From Effrenium voratum (taxonomy: Eukaryota > Sar > Dinophyceae > Suessiales > Symbiodiniaceae): DNA of 64,000 nucleotides. Numbering within the stretch: position 1 is the first letter of the stretch; every line of letters begins with the position of its first letter. This document shows, piece by piece, positions 1-10,700 of the stretch. The notes under the pieces were generated by a model. That model had not been told where the DNA came from, ran no database searches, and saw only the letters and a program-made list of their open reading frames with translations. A program made the position numbers and the translations under genes. The stretch is from NCBI GenBank assembly GCA_963377175.1, contig CAUJNA010001001.1, forward strand, positions 209,050 through 273,049, read 5' to 3'.

Positions 1-1575
1 CCTTTGCTGGCTGGTCCAACTGCTACCTAGGCCGGGACCTGGGCCGGGGCTTTAGGCACCTCCGAATGAACGTGAGTCCTTTTCAGGAGAACCCACGGGC
101 ACGAGTTTAAACGGGGAGCCCCCTCAAAAGTGTGAGCTGGACATCACTGCCCACCCAAATGAGCCCCACAGCCCGGGTAGTTGAAGGTTAGACAATCCCA
201 ACCATACATGGCTGCGGCCGCCGCCTTCATGCTTTACGTGGTTCTGGGCAGACCATTTTAATACCGGGTTTTGATTATGACTCAAATGAACATGGGTCCT
301 TTTCAGGGGAACCCCCTGTTGGTTTGAAGGAAGACAAAAAGGCCAACCGCCATTTCGGCGGGACAACGCCTAAAAGTCCTAAAGGCAGACAGACGAGGTT
401 GGGCGCATTTTGGGAACCCATCCACAAGAGCATATGCTTTGAGACCTTCAAAGTTTTCTGTTTGAAAGTGTTGTAAGAGAGCCAGAAGTCGGGGTAGGGG
501 CCTCTCTTGTTTTTCCGACCCATGAAATCCCCAACAAGATCACGGCGAGCCCAGGCCTCGTCCTTGGTTGCATTCGGTATTTCCAGTTTGGGGATTTGGG
601 TCTGTCTTCGCTTGAGGCGACCCACCACTCTGTTTGGTGGCTTCAAAGGAACCAAGAGGAAACTCTTTTTGGGGCGGTGCCCCAAAGAAAGGGACACAAC
701 CTTTTGGGGATTGCAGTTTGCGAAACTTTTGTTTTGCCCATTCCTGACTTGCTGCAGTCTTGCTTGCCCAAAGCCGACCTTTTGACCTTTTGTCATGGCC
801 CCCCAAATTTCAATATTTAATCTTTGATTTCTGGGTCCTTTGGGCAACTGAGTTGAGCATAGGCTTGCAAGTCAGGGTGTCCTCTCTTTTCCCCCAAATG
901 GCTGGGTCCCGCTGAACGGATTTTCACTAAAAGCCCTTGCACAAAGGGGGCCCCTCCTTTTGCCGAGTTTCGCCTGCTTAACTTGTACATCTTGATAAGT
1001 ATTGTGGGGCTGTGCGAGGTTGACTTGTCCAAGTTTGGGCTTGTCTCCAATTGGAGTCCTGAAACATTTGCCTGGTGCCCCTTGGGTTTCCCTTTGCTTC
1101 GGCTTTGTTTCCCTTTGAACAGCCCCAAGAACCAAACCCGTTCCATCACCCTCCAAAAATCGCTTCGAACACCCAAAAAATCCCTCTGCCAGCGGCAAAG
1201 ACAGACACTCCGAAACCCAGCAGTTGCTTCATAGAACCTTCTGGAACCCCATGCCACGCTAGAACCCAACCAGTCCATGCAAACGGCCTTGCGGAAGTCT
1301 CCTGAACCCTATCCGCATGGAGTCAGGACAGCTTCTGGAACCTCACATGGAAACCCTCCGGAAAACGCGGCCCAATCCCCCCAAACCTTGTGGGACCGAC
1401 TCTGGAGCTTCGTTGGAAAACCCGCTTGTTCCCATGTGGGAGTGTCTCTTTTTTTGTTTTCTTCGAGGGACTCCCCCAACACGATGGGTTTTCCCGTTCC
1501 GTTTGGTTTTCTATATCCAACCCCCCCCCCCTCCCTCCCCCCCCAAAAAAAAAAGTCCCAAAGTTTTGAGTCGAG
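1..1575. other. Noncoding stretch
   Basis: No frame here has family-like content. It holds one copy of a TTGCCCAAA/TTTGGGCAA terminal-repeat element (758-858) and a poly-C/poly-A run at about 1519-1553. Open frames up to 190 codons have no recognisable motif and differ in composition from confirmed exons. Confidence 0.5.
758..858. repeat. Short TIR element, TTGCCCAAAG family
   Basis: Ends are CTTGCCCAAAGCCGAC and the near-complement TTTGGGCAACTGAG. A sister copy lies at 9070-9183, with more diverged relatives near 58262-58333 and 62869-62960. No open frame; MITE- or introner-like. Confidence 0.55.
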
Positions 1576-1643
1576 AATTGGCCCGCGAGCCGCGAGGCTG
1601 CAACGACCCCTACGGCGAGACCTTGCACAGCATCCTCAGCCTC
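1576..1643 (+). CDS. Candidate exon of an upstream gene
   Basis: A GC-rich island between a tcgag acceptor and a GTGAGG donor at 1644 encodes LAREPRGCNDPYGETLHSIL and SL. If it is not spliced at 1644 the frame continues through VRAKYLTV to a stop at 1737-1739. The YG...KYLTV spacing loosely recalls a beta-trefoil strand pair of IP3/ryanodine receptors, but this is too short to assign. Confidence 0.35.
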
Positions 1644-2369
1644 GTGAGGGCCAAGTACCTCACAGTAGCCACCTGGCAAGTGGATTCCAAAGTTTGCGCG
1701 GCCAGCTTTCCTGGGTCCTGCGCGGACGGCAAGACCTAAACCTTGAACCTCAAGCCTAAGCCCTAAACCAACACCACAATCCCAAACTAAATCCCTGAAC
1801 CTTGAACCTTTTTCCCTGTGTGGTACGCTCTGAACAGAATGCAGCTCTGCATGGGGTGCCAGACGCCACGGATGGTCAAATCGCCGGTTCCTTTACTTGG
1901 GGTTAACGTTGGGATTGTCATCCACGTCATGAGGAACCTGACCAGAGCCACAATGATTCCTGAGGGAACCATGACCCAATTCACCGTATAAGGATTGTCT
2001 TGACCGCGGCACATATGGGCGTGGACTTCTTTTTGGGGATCACCCCTTTGGTTTCAAGTTGCTTCATCGTGCCACATTTTTTGGTCTTTATATTTTCTGG
2101 TTTTGTTCATTCTTAGTAGGCTCCAGGTTGTTTTGCTACCATGCCAAGGGTTGGAAAGAAACGGACACCAGAGGGAAGCTGCGCACTGTGGAGGTTTCAC
2201 TTTACCTTGGTGGTTGTAAGCATCACGAATTTGGCTCATAGGTTTGCTGCCCTTGGTCGGGGTCATGTTTTTGTCGAGGACATATTGGGAACCCTGTCTC
2301 ATCAAAGGTATGGAGCCAAATCAGGGAACAACAATCAGTATATGATATTGTTCTAGGGGTTGATTCTTC

Positions 2370-2461
2370 ATTCTTTTCAACCATCGTTCTTTCCAAAAAC
2401 CGCCCGTGTTCCCTGGGTTTCCGCAGGTTTTCTAGAAAGAAGGATCCCTGGAAAGAATGGG
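2370..2461. repeat. Element family E (CATTCTTT...AAAGAATG ends)
   Basis: Begins CATTCTTTTCAACCATCG and ends GGATCCCTGGAAAGAATGG, with a TTTTCTAGAAAGAAGG centre. Copies in the opposite orientation are at 17912-17990, 19079-19166 and 52256-52340. Confidence 0.65.
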
Positions 2462-3398
2462 AAAGGTACCCCTAGAATTGTGCCCTTGTATCAGGCATAT
2501 ATATTTTATCATGGCAGCCAATTCCTATGGCTTGATCGCAGGCTCAGCCGGAATCCCCTGGCCATGGTCATTTGACGCCCCTTTACTTGGGGATGGTGTG
2601 ATGGCCTGCAAACTCAATATGACAAAAAAACAATCAAGCAACACAACTACCAGTGATTTTGTGAGTTGCTCATGTGTCACGGTTGTCTTAGGAACCTTTA
2701 CATTGGTCTAGAACCTTTATTAACAGTTTGAGGATAAAGGGGGAACTGCCCAAATTTCATATTCTGGGGAACCTGACCCATCCGGGGCTCATTGCCGTTA
2801 CTTGAATCCCAGTACTCCGAGCCAAATATAGATACTCATAAAGACACTGCCACAGGCCCCAAGTGCCCCCCATTTCAGATCCTCTTGTTAGAACGGCCGA
2901 AAAACAAACAAAAGACGACGCCATGGGTTCCACCGTGTTTCTCGGAGGACCGCTTCGTGAGCGTCGTGGGCTCCTTTGTGGCGCTCCAGTTTCTGCCTTT
3001 ACCTCGGTAGAGCGCGACGCGGAGTGGGCGGAGGTCTGACCCCGGATCTAAGTAGAAGCCGTTTTATAGGGGGTGTTCCCTCCAAAAGTGAGGTGACTAA
3101 AAAGGGACACGCCCCGACCAAAATCAACCAGGGCCAGGGGGTTGTTTCATCTGGGGTTCCCACTAATGGACATAGGGTCCCCAAATGATGTCAAGAGGGT
3201 CCCGTGTAAAAAAAACACACACACATCCATGTGTGTCGAAATAGGGAGTTGGACCACGAAAATGGTAGTTTTCTTGAAAAAGGCCTGCTGTGTTCTAGAA
3301 GCCAAACGCAGAACTCACATAGTTCAGGACTCCGATGCTATATGCAGTGCAAGCAAATCTTGCTTATCCTAGTTGTACAATAAAGCGTTACCTACCAA

Positions 3399-3590
3399 AT
3401 CATTTGGTTCTGATTTCGGTAGCAAACTTTGAGTTGTCGTTTGGTTTTGTTTTGTTGGAGCTTCCTGCTGAGAGGATCTGAGTTCCATTTGGTTTAGTAC
3501 TGCTAGAGTTGCGTTTCCATATGATTTAGCATTGCTGGGTATAAGTTTTGATTTGATTTAGTATTGCTCGATTTGAGTTTCCACTTGTTT
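3399..3590. repeat. Degenerate ~33-bp tandem array
   Basis: Four to five AT-rich units of the form TTTGGTTTAGTATTGCT followed by a G-rich half and TTTCCA. Units differ at several positions. It stands out from the GC-rich surroundings. Confidence 0.5.
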
Positions 3591-4020
3591 TTCTTTTTTG
3601 TTTTCTTGGGGGGGGTGCAACAAATCATGATTGAGGTGGGCCTCCTAATTACTGAATGTCGTTTGCCACTCTCAAGTAGCCCCCGCTTTTGTGGGATTGA
3701 TGAGAGCTGGGGTTTATACGCAACTAGCTAGGTAGATACGTTTGAGTTTGGGAGTGGACTATTTCTCGCAAAATGTAGTCTTGAGCCTCCGGTGTTGCAT
3801 TTGCCATTTTGGTTGGATTTGTTCGGGATGGATATTGTTTGGTTGATTTATCGTACATTTGCCTAGAGTTCTACAGTTGTTATTGGGATTTGTGGTTCAA
3901 TCAAGCGGTTTAATGATTCGTCCTTTCATGAAAGCATGACCATTATTGATGGGAGTTTATTACTCCAAAGTGGACGTTACCCTAAAGTTGCGGATCGGCT
4001 TGTTGGATAGTTTTCAAAAG

Positions 4021-4175
4021 GACCCCCCCCTACATTTGTTAGCTAGGTTCCAAATCGAGAAGTTGTTTGATTTCGATAAAGCAAGCTACACGAGGGCCGC
4101 CGCCCCCCCCCCATTTGCTAGCTGGGTGCTAAATCAATAAGTTGTTTGATTTCGACACAGGAAGCTACACGAGGC
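4021..4175. repeat. Two ~75-bp direct repeats
   Basis: Each copy runs from a poly-C tract through a TTAGCTAGGTTC-like block, then AGTTGTTTGATTTCGA, to AAGCTACACGAGG. The copies begin at about 4021 and 4103 and differ by scattered substitutions. Confidence 0.6.
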
Positions 4176-4643
4176 TGGATCATTTTTCGAAACTGGTGCC
4201 CATGCAAGTCCCTTGTTGGGGGAGATTCCTTCTCCACGGGTTCAAACCGGCCGGTTCCCTTTGGCTGGTTTGCCTATCTCGGTGAAGACCTGCCGGCTTG
4301 GCTCTACACGAAGGACACCCTTTGGAAATAAGGGAAGGCCATCAAAAGGGAAGGACATGTCTGCTTTTAGGGCGACCGCAAGGAAGCCGTCAACCGCGTT
4401 GCCCTTGTTAGACCCAAGTTTTCAGATGAGAACCATGGATGTGTTTGTGAGCAGTCAGGGAAACGGATACAGCGGTGGCGTGGCATGCAGTCCAAAGCCC
4501 TCTCCACTGTGGTCTGAGACTCTTCGGCAACAGCCTTGGCATTCTTCTCACTTGGTCAGAGCCGTCCTGTTAACCTTCTGGTTTCCCGTTCATGCGTCGA
4601 CGTACTTTTAGGTCAGGGCCAGATGTCCAGAGGAGTTGTGTCA

Positions 4644-4659
4644 GCTTTCCTTTCTCGCC
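4644..4659 (+). promoter_or_regulatory. Candidate spliced-leader trans-splice acceptor and 5' UTR of the amine oxidase
   Basis: An AG at 4643-4644 is followed by a pyrimidine-rich stretch and then the ATG at 4660. In dinoflagellates nuclear mRNAs receive a 22-nt leader at such an AG, so this would give a 5' UTR of about 15 nt plus the leader. A second AG at 4629-4630 is an alternative. The site is inferred from position only. Confidence 0.3.
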
Positions 4660-4771
4660 ATGGCGCGCGCGCACGACGTGGTCATCGTGGGGGGCGGGCT
4701 CAGCGGCCTGGTGGCGATGCGCGGCCTCTGCCGCCTGGGTTTGGACGTGGTGCTGCTTGAGGCGCGCCCTC
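4660..4771 (+). CDS. Amine oxidase exon 1: FAD-binding Rossmann motif
   Basis: Encodes 37 codons plus one base, beginning MARAHD. VVIVGGGLSGLVAMRGL is the beta-alpha-beta dinucleotide fold and VVLLEARP carries the acidic residue that binds the FAD ribose. The start is chosen because the fold begins four codons later, as in most family members. The donor is GC at 4772: splitting after the c at 4771 restores R-LGGR with exon 2, matching the family's R-x-G-G-R. Reading past 4771 gives a sequence with no family resemblance. Confidence 0.85.
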
Positions 4772-7700
4772 GCCACCTGGCTGCGCGGAAGCTGGGGTGG
4801 GACGGGGGAGGTGGCGTCGCACGCGCCGATTCGACGACACCCCGCTGACTGCAAAGACAGCGCCTGCAAAGCGGGTCAAAAGCAAAGTGAGCCATACATG
4901 AAACGGGCGGCCAGCTGTAGTGCCAAGGATTCTAGAGCGTGGCATGATGAAGCGTGGCCCTGGGGCAGGTTGGACAAGTTGGTTTCACAACCGCAGACCG
5001 AGCAGCGCCTAGCCTGTCCTGGGGATTCGTTTGATCTTTTTGGACAGAGTCTCCGAGAGTGCAGCAGCGAGTGCGGCCAGTTCCAAGCACAGGTCCTTGC
5101 AGGAGTGGTCCAATCTGAGCCTGTCAAAGTCATAGTCAACAGGCACCACCCCAAAAACTCAGGTGAAGGCAGATTGAATCAAGGGCTCTACTACCCGATT
5201 CGATGGTTGGATCATGTTGGATCATAAGGAAGCCGGTTCAACTCTTGCAAACAAGCCCAAAGAGTACTCACAACCTCATTGGCCAAATCTTCCTTCTTTC
5301 CTTGCAGTGGGTATATAGTTCCTGGGAGCCTTGCTGCTCAAAGGATGAAGGCTCCATACCTGCAATGTGCTCAGGTCTTGGTGGCCGCATCTTCACTCTG
5401 GAGGATGAGCGAGGCCACTATGACACTCGGTGCAGGGTTCGATAGGTACATGGGTGTCTTTAGGTTGCTTCAAAGGGAAAACTGGGGTCACTCCTAAACC
5501 CCATGCAGTGTCCATCTCCACCTGGGTGATAGGAGCCCCAAGACACACACACACACAGGACAACCACACCAGAGCAAGCACTGCTATTTCAGCAGTGGGG
5601 TCTTGCAGTCAAGGCCAGCTTTGCCAGCATCTACCGTGATTGGAGATCGACATAGGCGCCGCGAGAAAGGCTCGCTGATGGTCAGCGTTTGCGTACCCAA
5701 CACACTCATGTCTGAAGGACCAGTCGCAGAGAAGTGCACCCACCATCGGTGAGGTGTGTGTTTGTGTGTGAGAAAGAGTCAGGTGCCGTTGTAGCAAGGG
5801 CACGGACATATGTGTTGCCCGTTTTGATGAAGACATGAATGCACTTTTAGGCGTGATTCTCATCCAGAGACTTGGTGATGCTAAAAATTGGACCTTGTTT
5901 GGGTCACGGCACGGGGCCTGCGTCCCACATTAGATCGCAGTGACTGTATAGGCATCAGCTTGGTACTGACTGAGGTTCTTCGGTCCATTTCAGCGCTTTG
6001 CGGAGCAACCATGCCCTACTTTGGGTTTGTATTTAAAGCAACAATGTCAGAGGGCCCTATTTTAGGAAACGCTTATTTAGGTAGCATGTGCGCCCTCAGG
6101 ACTTGGGACCAGCATGGTTTTGGCCGCACCACCGTGAAGTCTTCGACCTTGCGGAGGAGCTTGGGATTCCTTTCTTCAAGCAGTTCGAGGAGCCACGGGC
6201 ACAAGCGCGTCTGTCTGTGCGTGTGCGTGTGTGCATGCATGTGGGCCCTCCGCCTTGAGCATGACAAAAGGCACAGATTTGCAGTTGTCCAGTGTCTGCC
6301 TTCCACCTTCCCAAAAGCGAAAAAGGACCTTTGGCAGTTCGGTTCTCCAGTCTTGATCTATAGCCATGGGGTCATGAGTGCAAAAGGTGATCACCTTGTG
6401 GTGTTTGGGTTGCGAGTGGAACTCTTTGCTAGGAGGGTGCGACAATGTGGGAGCAGCGCGGCTCCGTGCCTTGGCGATGGATTAGCTGGGCTCATTGAAT
6501 TGGCCGTAGCTAAGCAGCTTCCCATGCGCCTCTGGCAAGTTGCGACCTCAGGTATGAAGAGTTCTTTCTTGGAGATCCTTTATTTGGGTTGAGTTGTGAC
6601 AATCCGCCGAAGTGCTCCCTCATATCATTATCCCATACCCCAGGCGAAACTTTTGGGCTTTCCATCTTACCTCTCCTCGAAGACTCAGATGCTGCTCCCG
6701 ACAGTCCTTTGTGAAGGACCCAGAGACCCACTTGGGGCGAGAGAGACATGTCCAGGATCCTTTCTAGCCCCTGAGACGCCACCCTTTCGGGCCTGAGCGC
6801 ATGGAACTTGTGGCGGCGACGATGGCAAGCAAAATCACTGAGCGGGGGTTCTCCTTGCGGGTTGACCCACAAAAAAGTTTGTTTTACTGGGCACTGCCTG
6901 GTTCAATCATGCAAGCAATGGTTGCTTGGCCCTCCATCCCCTCATGAATGAGAACGGAGGGAGTGCACATCCAAAACTTGGCCCTATCTGCCAGTGGCCA
7001 GCATGTTGCTTGAGTCCTGCAATGCTTCAGCAGAGATGTTTGTTTGTGTCACTCTGTCTAGTCTTCTCAATGCGGCTGATGGAGTTGGTCAGGCAAGGGA
7101 ACGTGTAGGGCATGCTTTCTCCCAATCAAAAGAGTACCCAGATGCGCTGCGCATGCGAACAAATCGTGTTTGATGGGTCTAAAAATGGGGGACACCCCTT
7201 GGTGTTTCAAGCGAAGGCAGAGAACTTGTTGGGGTCCAGCATTGGCGCCTGAAAGGTTTGGCCTGTATAGGGAACCCCAAAGATGTTTACCTTAATTTAC
7301 CATCCAAAGGCAGGGGTGCACCTGAGGTGCGCCAGGTCTCGAACCCGTCAGATTCTGTCAGCTATCGCCTTGATAATGGCCTCTTGGTGAGATGCAGGCG
7401 TTGATGCGGATTTGTCTCCGGAGTTGGAAACAATGGTTCAATACTCATTGGTTTGGGATGTTCAGGGTTCCGCATTTTTCAAAGACTCTGTTGGACAACC
7501 CTGCAAGCCACTGACAATATGTCTGGTAGCCTGTGGTTGATTTGGGGAGCAAGAGAAGCGGGGACTGTCAAAGCCTTTTTGTTCCTACCTACCTTTTCCA
7601 AGTGTGTTATGATAAACAAAGCTCCAAGCTGTCTTTCAACTCATCAACCTACCTCTGGGCCAATGGCTGGCTCCTTGAGGCTTAGACACTTGCCTCAAAG

Positions 7701-10700
7701 TGGAGCTATTCCTACCCACCAACTAACATGGGTTTGTGCAAAAAGGCCAACTAACCAAGAGGAAAGTCGTCTTTCAGGGGTCTGTGCACTTCCACGGAAT
7801 CGCTGGTGGGAGTTTTTTTTGTTTTCCTCTTTTTTTTTCCGCTGCTTATGTGTGCGCAGCGCACATCTAGAGTCTAGAGCTCAACCGCTTCTCGCCACGT
7901 CGAGAAGTCCCCAGGCACTGGAGCGCTGATCACGGCTCTTCAACGCCAAGTCCCAGAGGAGAAGATCCTCCTTGGCCACAAGGTGACCAAACTTGCGGAG
8001 AAGGACTGGATCCTTTGGGAAGAAGATTCAAGATGGCTGTGGGTCATAAAAATGGCACACAAAAATGGAACCCTGGTAAGTGGACACATGCACTAAAACC
8101 TGCGGTCAGCTGGTTGTTTAATGTTTGTCCCATTCCCAGACGACGTGCGATCTGCGTGCATGAGACACTAGGCGGTGTTAGCCGAATTTATGTACGTGAA
8201 TTCGGAGAAACAGAGAAGCAGCGACGGGAAGGCAGAGATAGGGAAGGTTTGGGAAGCCCGTGAGACTTGGATACGACTCACCAGCCACTACAGGAATATG
8301 CTCAGGGCTGTTCGATTTTTTGCCCAGTGGGCTCCATCAACCTCCGCTTTGGGTTTGCCGCAGTTTTCTGCCGCTTTGGCCGCTCGGGAGCCTGAGCCAT
8401 GCCCAGTTTTCTGCCTTTCTTGCAGAACAGCTGGGAACCACCAACGAGTGGGAAGCTGAAAGACGGAAATCCACAACGAATCAATGGCCCAGGCACTCCA
8501 CATTTTGGACTCAAGTCTGCATTCAATCCGTACTGAGCTCCTGAGGTGCTACTGCGGATGGACGAAATCCTGCACCACCTAAGAAACCCTCGATGATGAT
8601 TCTCCTGTACATACCAACAAACAATGGGTTTTTCATGCTTTTCAGGTGGTGCAGGATTTTGTCCATCCGCACAAAAGCCACTTAGCTCCGATTTTTACGG
8701 GGGAAGCTGTGTCAGCCAAGTAGGCTGTGTCCTTGCGTCAGTCTTCAGTCTCACTCCCCGGGCGTGTGCTTGATTCTGGCAGGCACAACCCCGACTCACC
8801 TTGCTTGCCGGCGGCATTCTTCCTCCCTGGCATTCATTCATCTTTGTTTGTTTCCCATGCTGCTCTTGTTGGGGGGGGCACTTAGATCACCGTTTGCTTT
8901 GCGGGCCTCATGGGGAGCTGGCTGCCATTTTCTCAGATCAGTATTCGCTAGAATCCAAAGCATGTGTTTAGGGAGAACGTGCATAAATCGCCTGCTTGAG
9001 GGGCTAGAGACGTTTGCTCATGATGTTTACTGCGCAGACACAGCTCCATTGGCAACTACTTTCCAACCTTACTTGCCCAAAGCCGACTTTTTGAGCTTTT
9101 GCCTTTCCCTTGTCGGTCCATTTTTGGTCATGGCACAAAAGGTCAACTATTGCTTTTGGGTCTTTTGGGCAACTGAGCAACAGACGAAGGCTCTAAGCTT
9201 AAACAGGTCGTATATCTCAGGAAGAACTACAAGTCTATCAGTGCAACTTTGCAACCTGCATGTTCTGGTTTGACAGCGAAGATGTGCAAGGGAGCACGAA
9301 TGAATGGCTTGCCAGCTGCAATGATTGGACATTGTTTTTGGGAACGGTCTTTCAGTCGCAATGTTCATTGTGAACTCTGTGTTGATTGCAACTATGAGAA
9401 GGTGTTCACGAAGTGTCACAGGCAGCTGTGAACTCAGAATCCGGGAATCCGCCTCGATCCATCCGGGTGATTCGAAGGACGACCTTGTGGCGGTGCATGC
9501 CTCGGTGGCTGGCAGCGAGGCAGCGAATGCAAAGATGCAAATGCAGAACTAAGCATCTTACTTCCCTTGGTGGCCCCCAGCCATCCGGTTCCTTAGTTTT
9601 TTAGGCCTTTTAGCTTTTTAGTGGTAGTTTTAACTTTTGACCCACCAAAAGTTAAACTTTTAGCGGGGGATCTGAGGGCAGCCCAGTTACCCAATGTTTG
9701 GACCTCGTACTTTGTACAATGATTATGTCAGTCGGACGTGACATAACAATGTGTGGACACTGAATGCGTGCCTGTGGTTGGTCCCATGTCATTTCAGGGG
9801 TGTCACAGGAAAATGCTGCATTCAATTCCCCGGAATAGATCAGGCAGCATGTTTGCAGGCAAGACTTGAGCTGGTTACCGTTCACAAGAGTGATATTGCA
9901 ACACAGGAGCCAAATCAAGGGGCTTTGACTGGTATACAATATATTATATTCTAGATTTGATAGATGCATATTTTATAATTCGCCTGTAGCTGGCAAGTGT
10001 CAGCCTGAACCGGACCCTGCGTGCCATTGCGCGGTTTTACCAGGTTTGCGGGTGTGCTGGGATGGTCAATTTTGACTAGCCAATATGCCGTGGATTCCAA
10101 ATTTGGTTCTTGAATGAGGATCCTAAGAAGGGATGTTGAATCAGAATCCCAACAACGGGATTTGTTGCATCAGCAACCCTGATGTCCTGTTCCCTCGCCA
10201 GTTTTGACTTGAAGTGACTTCACGACTCGCCGGGCGCAGGAGTTGCGCCTGGCGCAGCGTGTGATAATTACCTTGCCGCCCCGCCTTGCGGCGTACCTGG
10301 ACATGGCGCCCGAACCTCCCGTGCCGCTGCTGCAGGCTCAACCAATTTTTAGTCCAAGGGACCGGACCTTCTGTAAGATCTGCGCCTATGCCCCCAAGGG
10401 AGCATGGGGCATAGAACTTCAATACGGTGCCTACAGTATGGAAGTGATTCTATATCCCATGCACGATGTGCTTGTTAATGCGTGTCACTCCAGTGGCGTT
10501 GTCTGTTATCGAACGAATGCTCTGAACATTGTGGACATGCTTTGCTTAAGGAGCAGCACGGTCCCAAGATGAACCCCTGAGGAGAATCAATGCAAAGTGC
10601 CATGTGGCAACGCCCAGAATGGCATTGGACCTCATCAGGACACTGCCACAGCTGTAGAGAGATGCTGTGGATGGACGAAATCCGTTTCGCACCACCTAAG

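Larger units (their letters stand above)
1644..4643. other. Intergenic stretch upstream of the amine oxidase
   Basis: Contains degenerate CCCTAAACC-like text (1737-1800), one introner-like hairpin copy (2370-2461), a weak island at 2948-2995 (DRFVSVVGSFVALQ, no family), a ~33-bp degenerate array (3399-3590) and an ~80-bp direct repeat (4021-4175). No promoter motif can be recognised. Confidence 0.5.

Noticed and set aside
275..847. 190-codon - strand frame
   Set aside because: No family motif, and it overlaps a dispersed TIR repeat.
1737..1800. Interstitial telomere (CCCTAAACC)
   Set aside because: Only one or two exact units among irregular CCTAAA/CTTGAACC text.
7325..7375. tRNA-like GGTTCGAGACC on the - strand
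   Set aside because: The rest of a cloverleaf cannot be formed; no anticodon arm.
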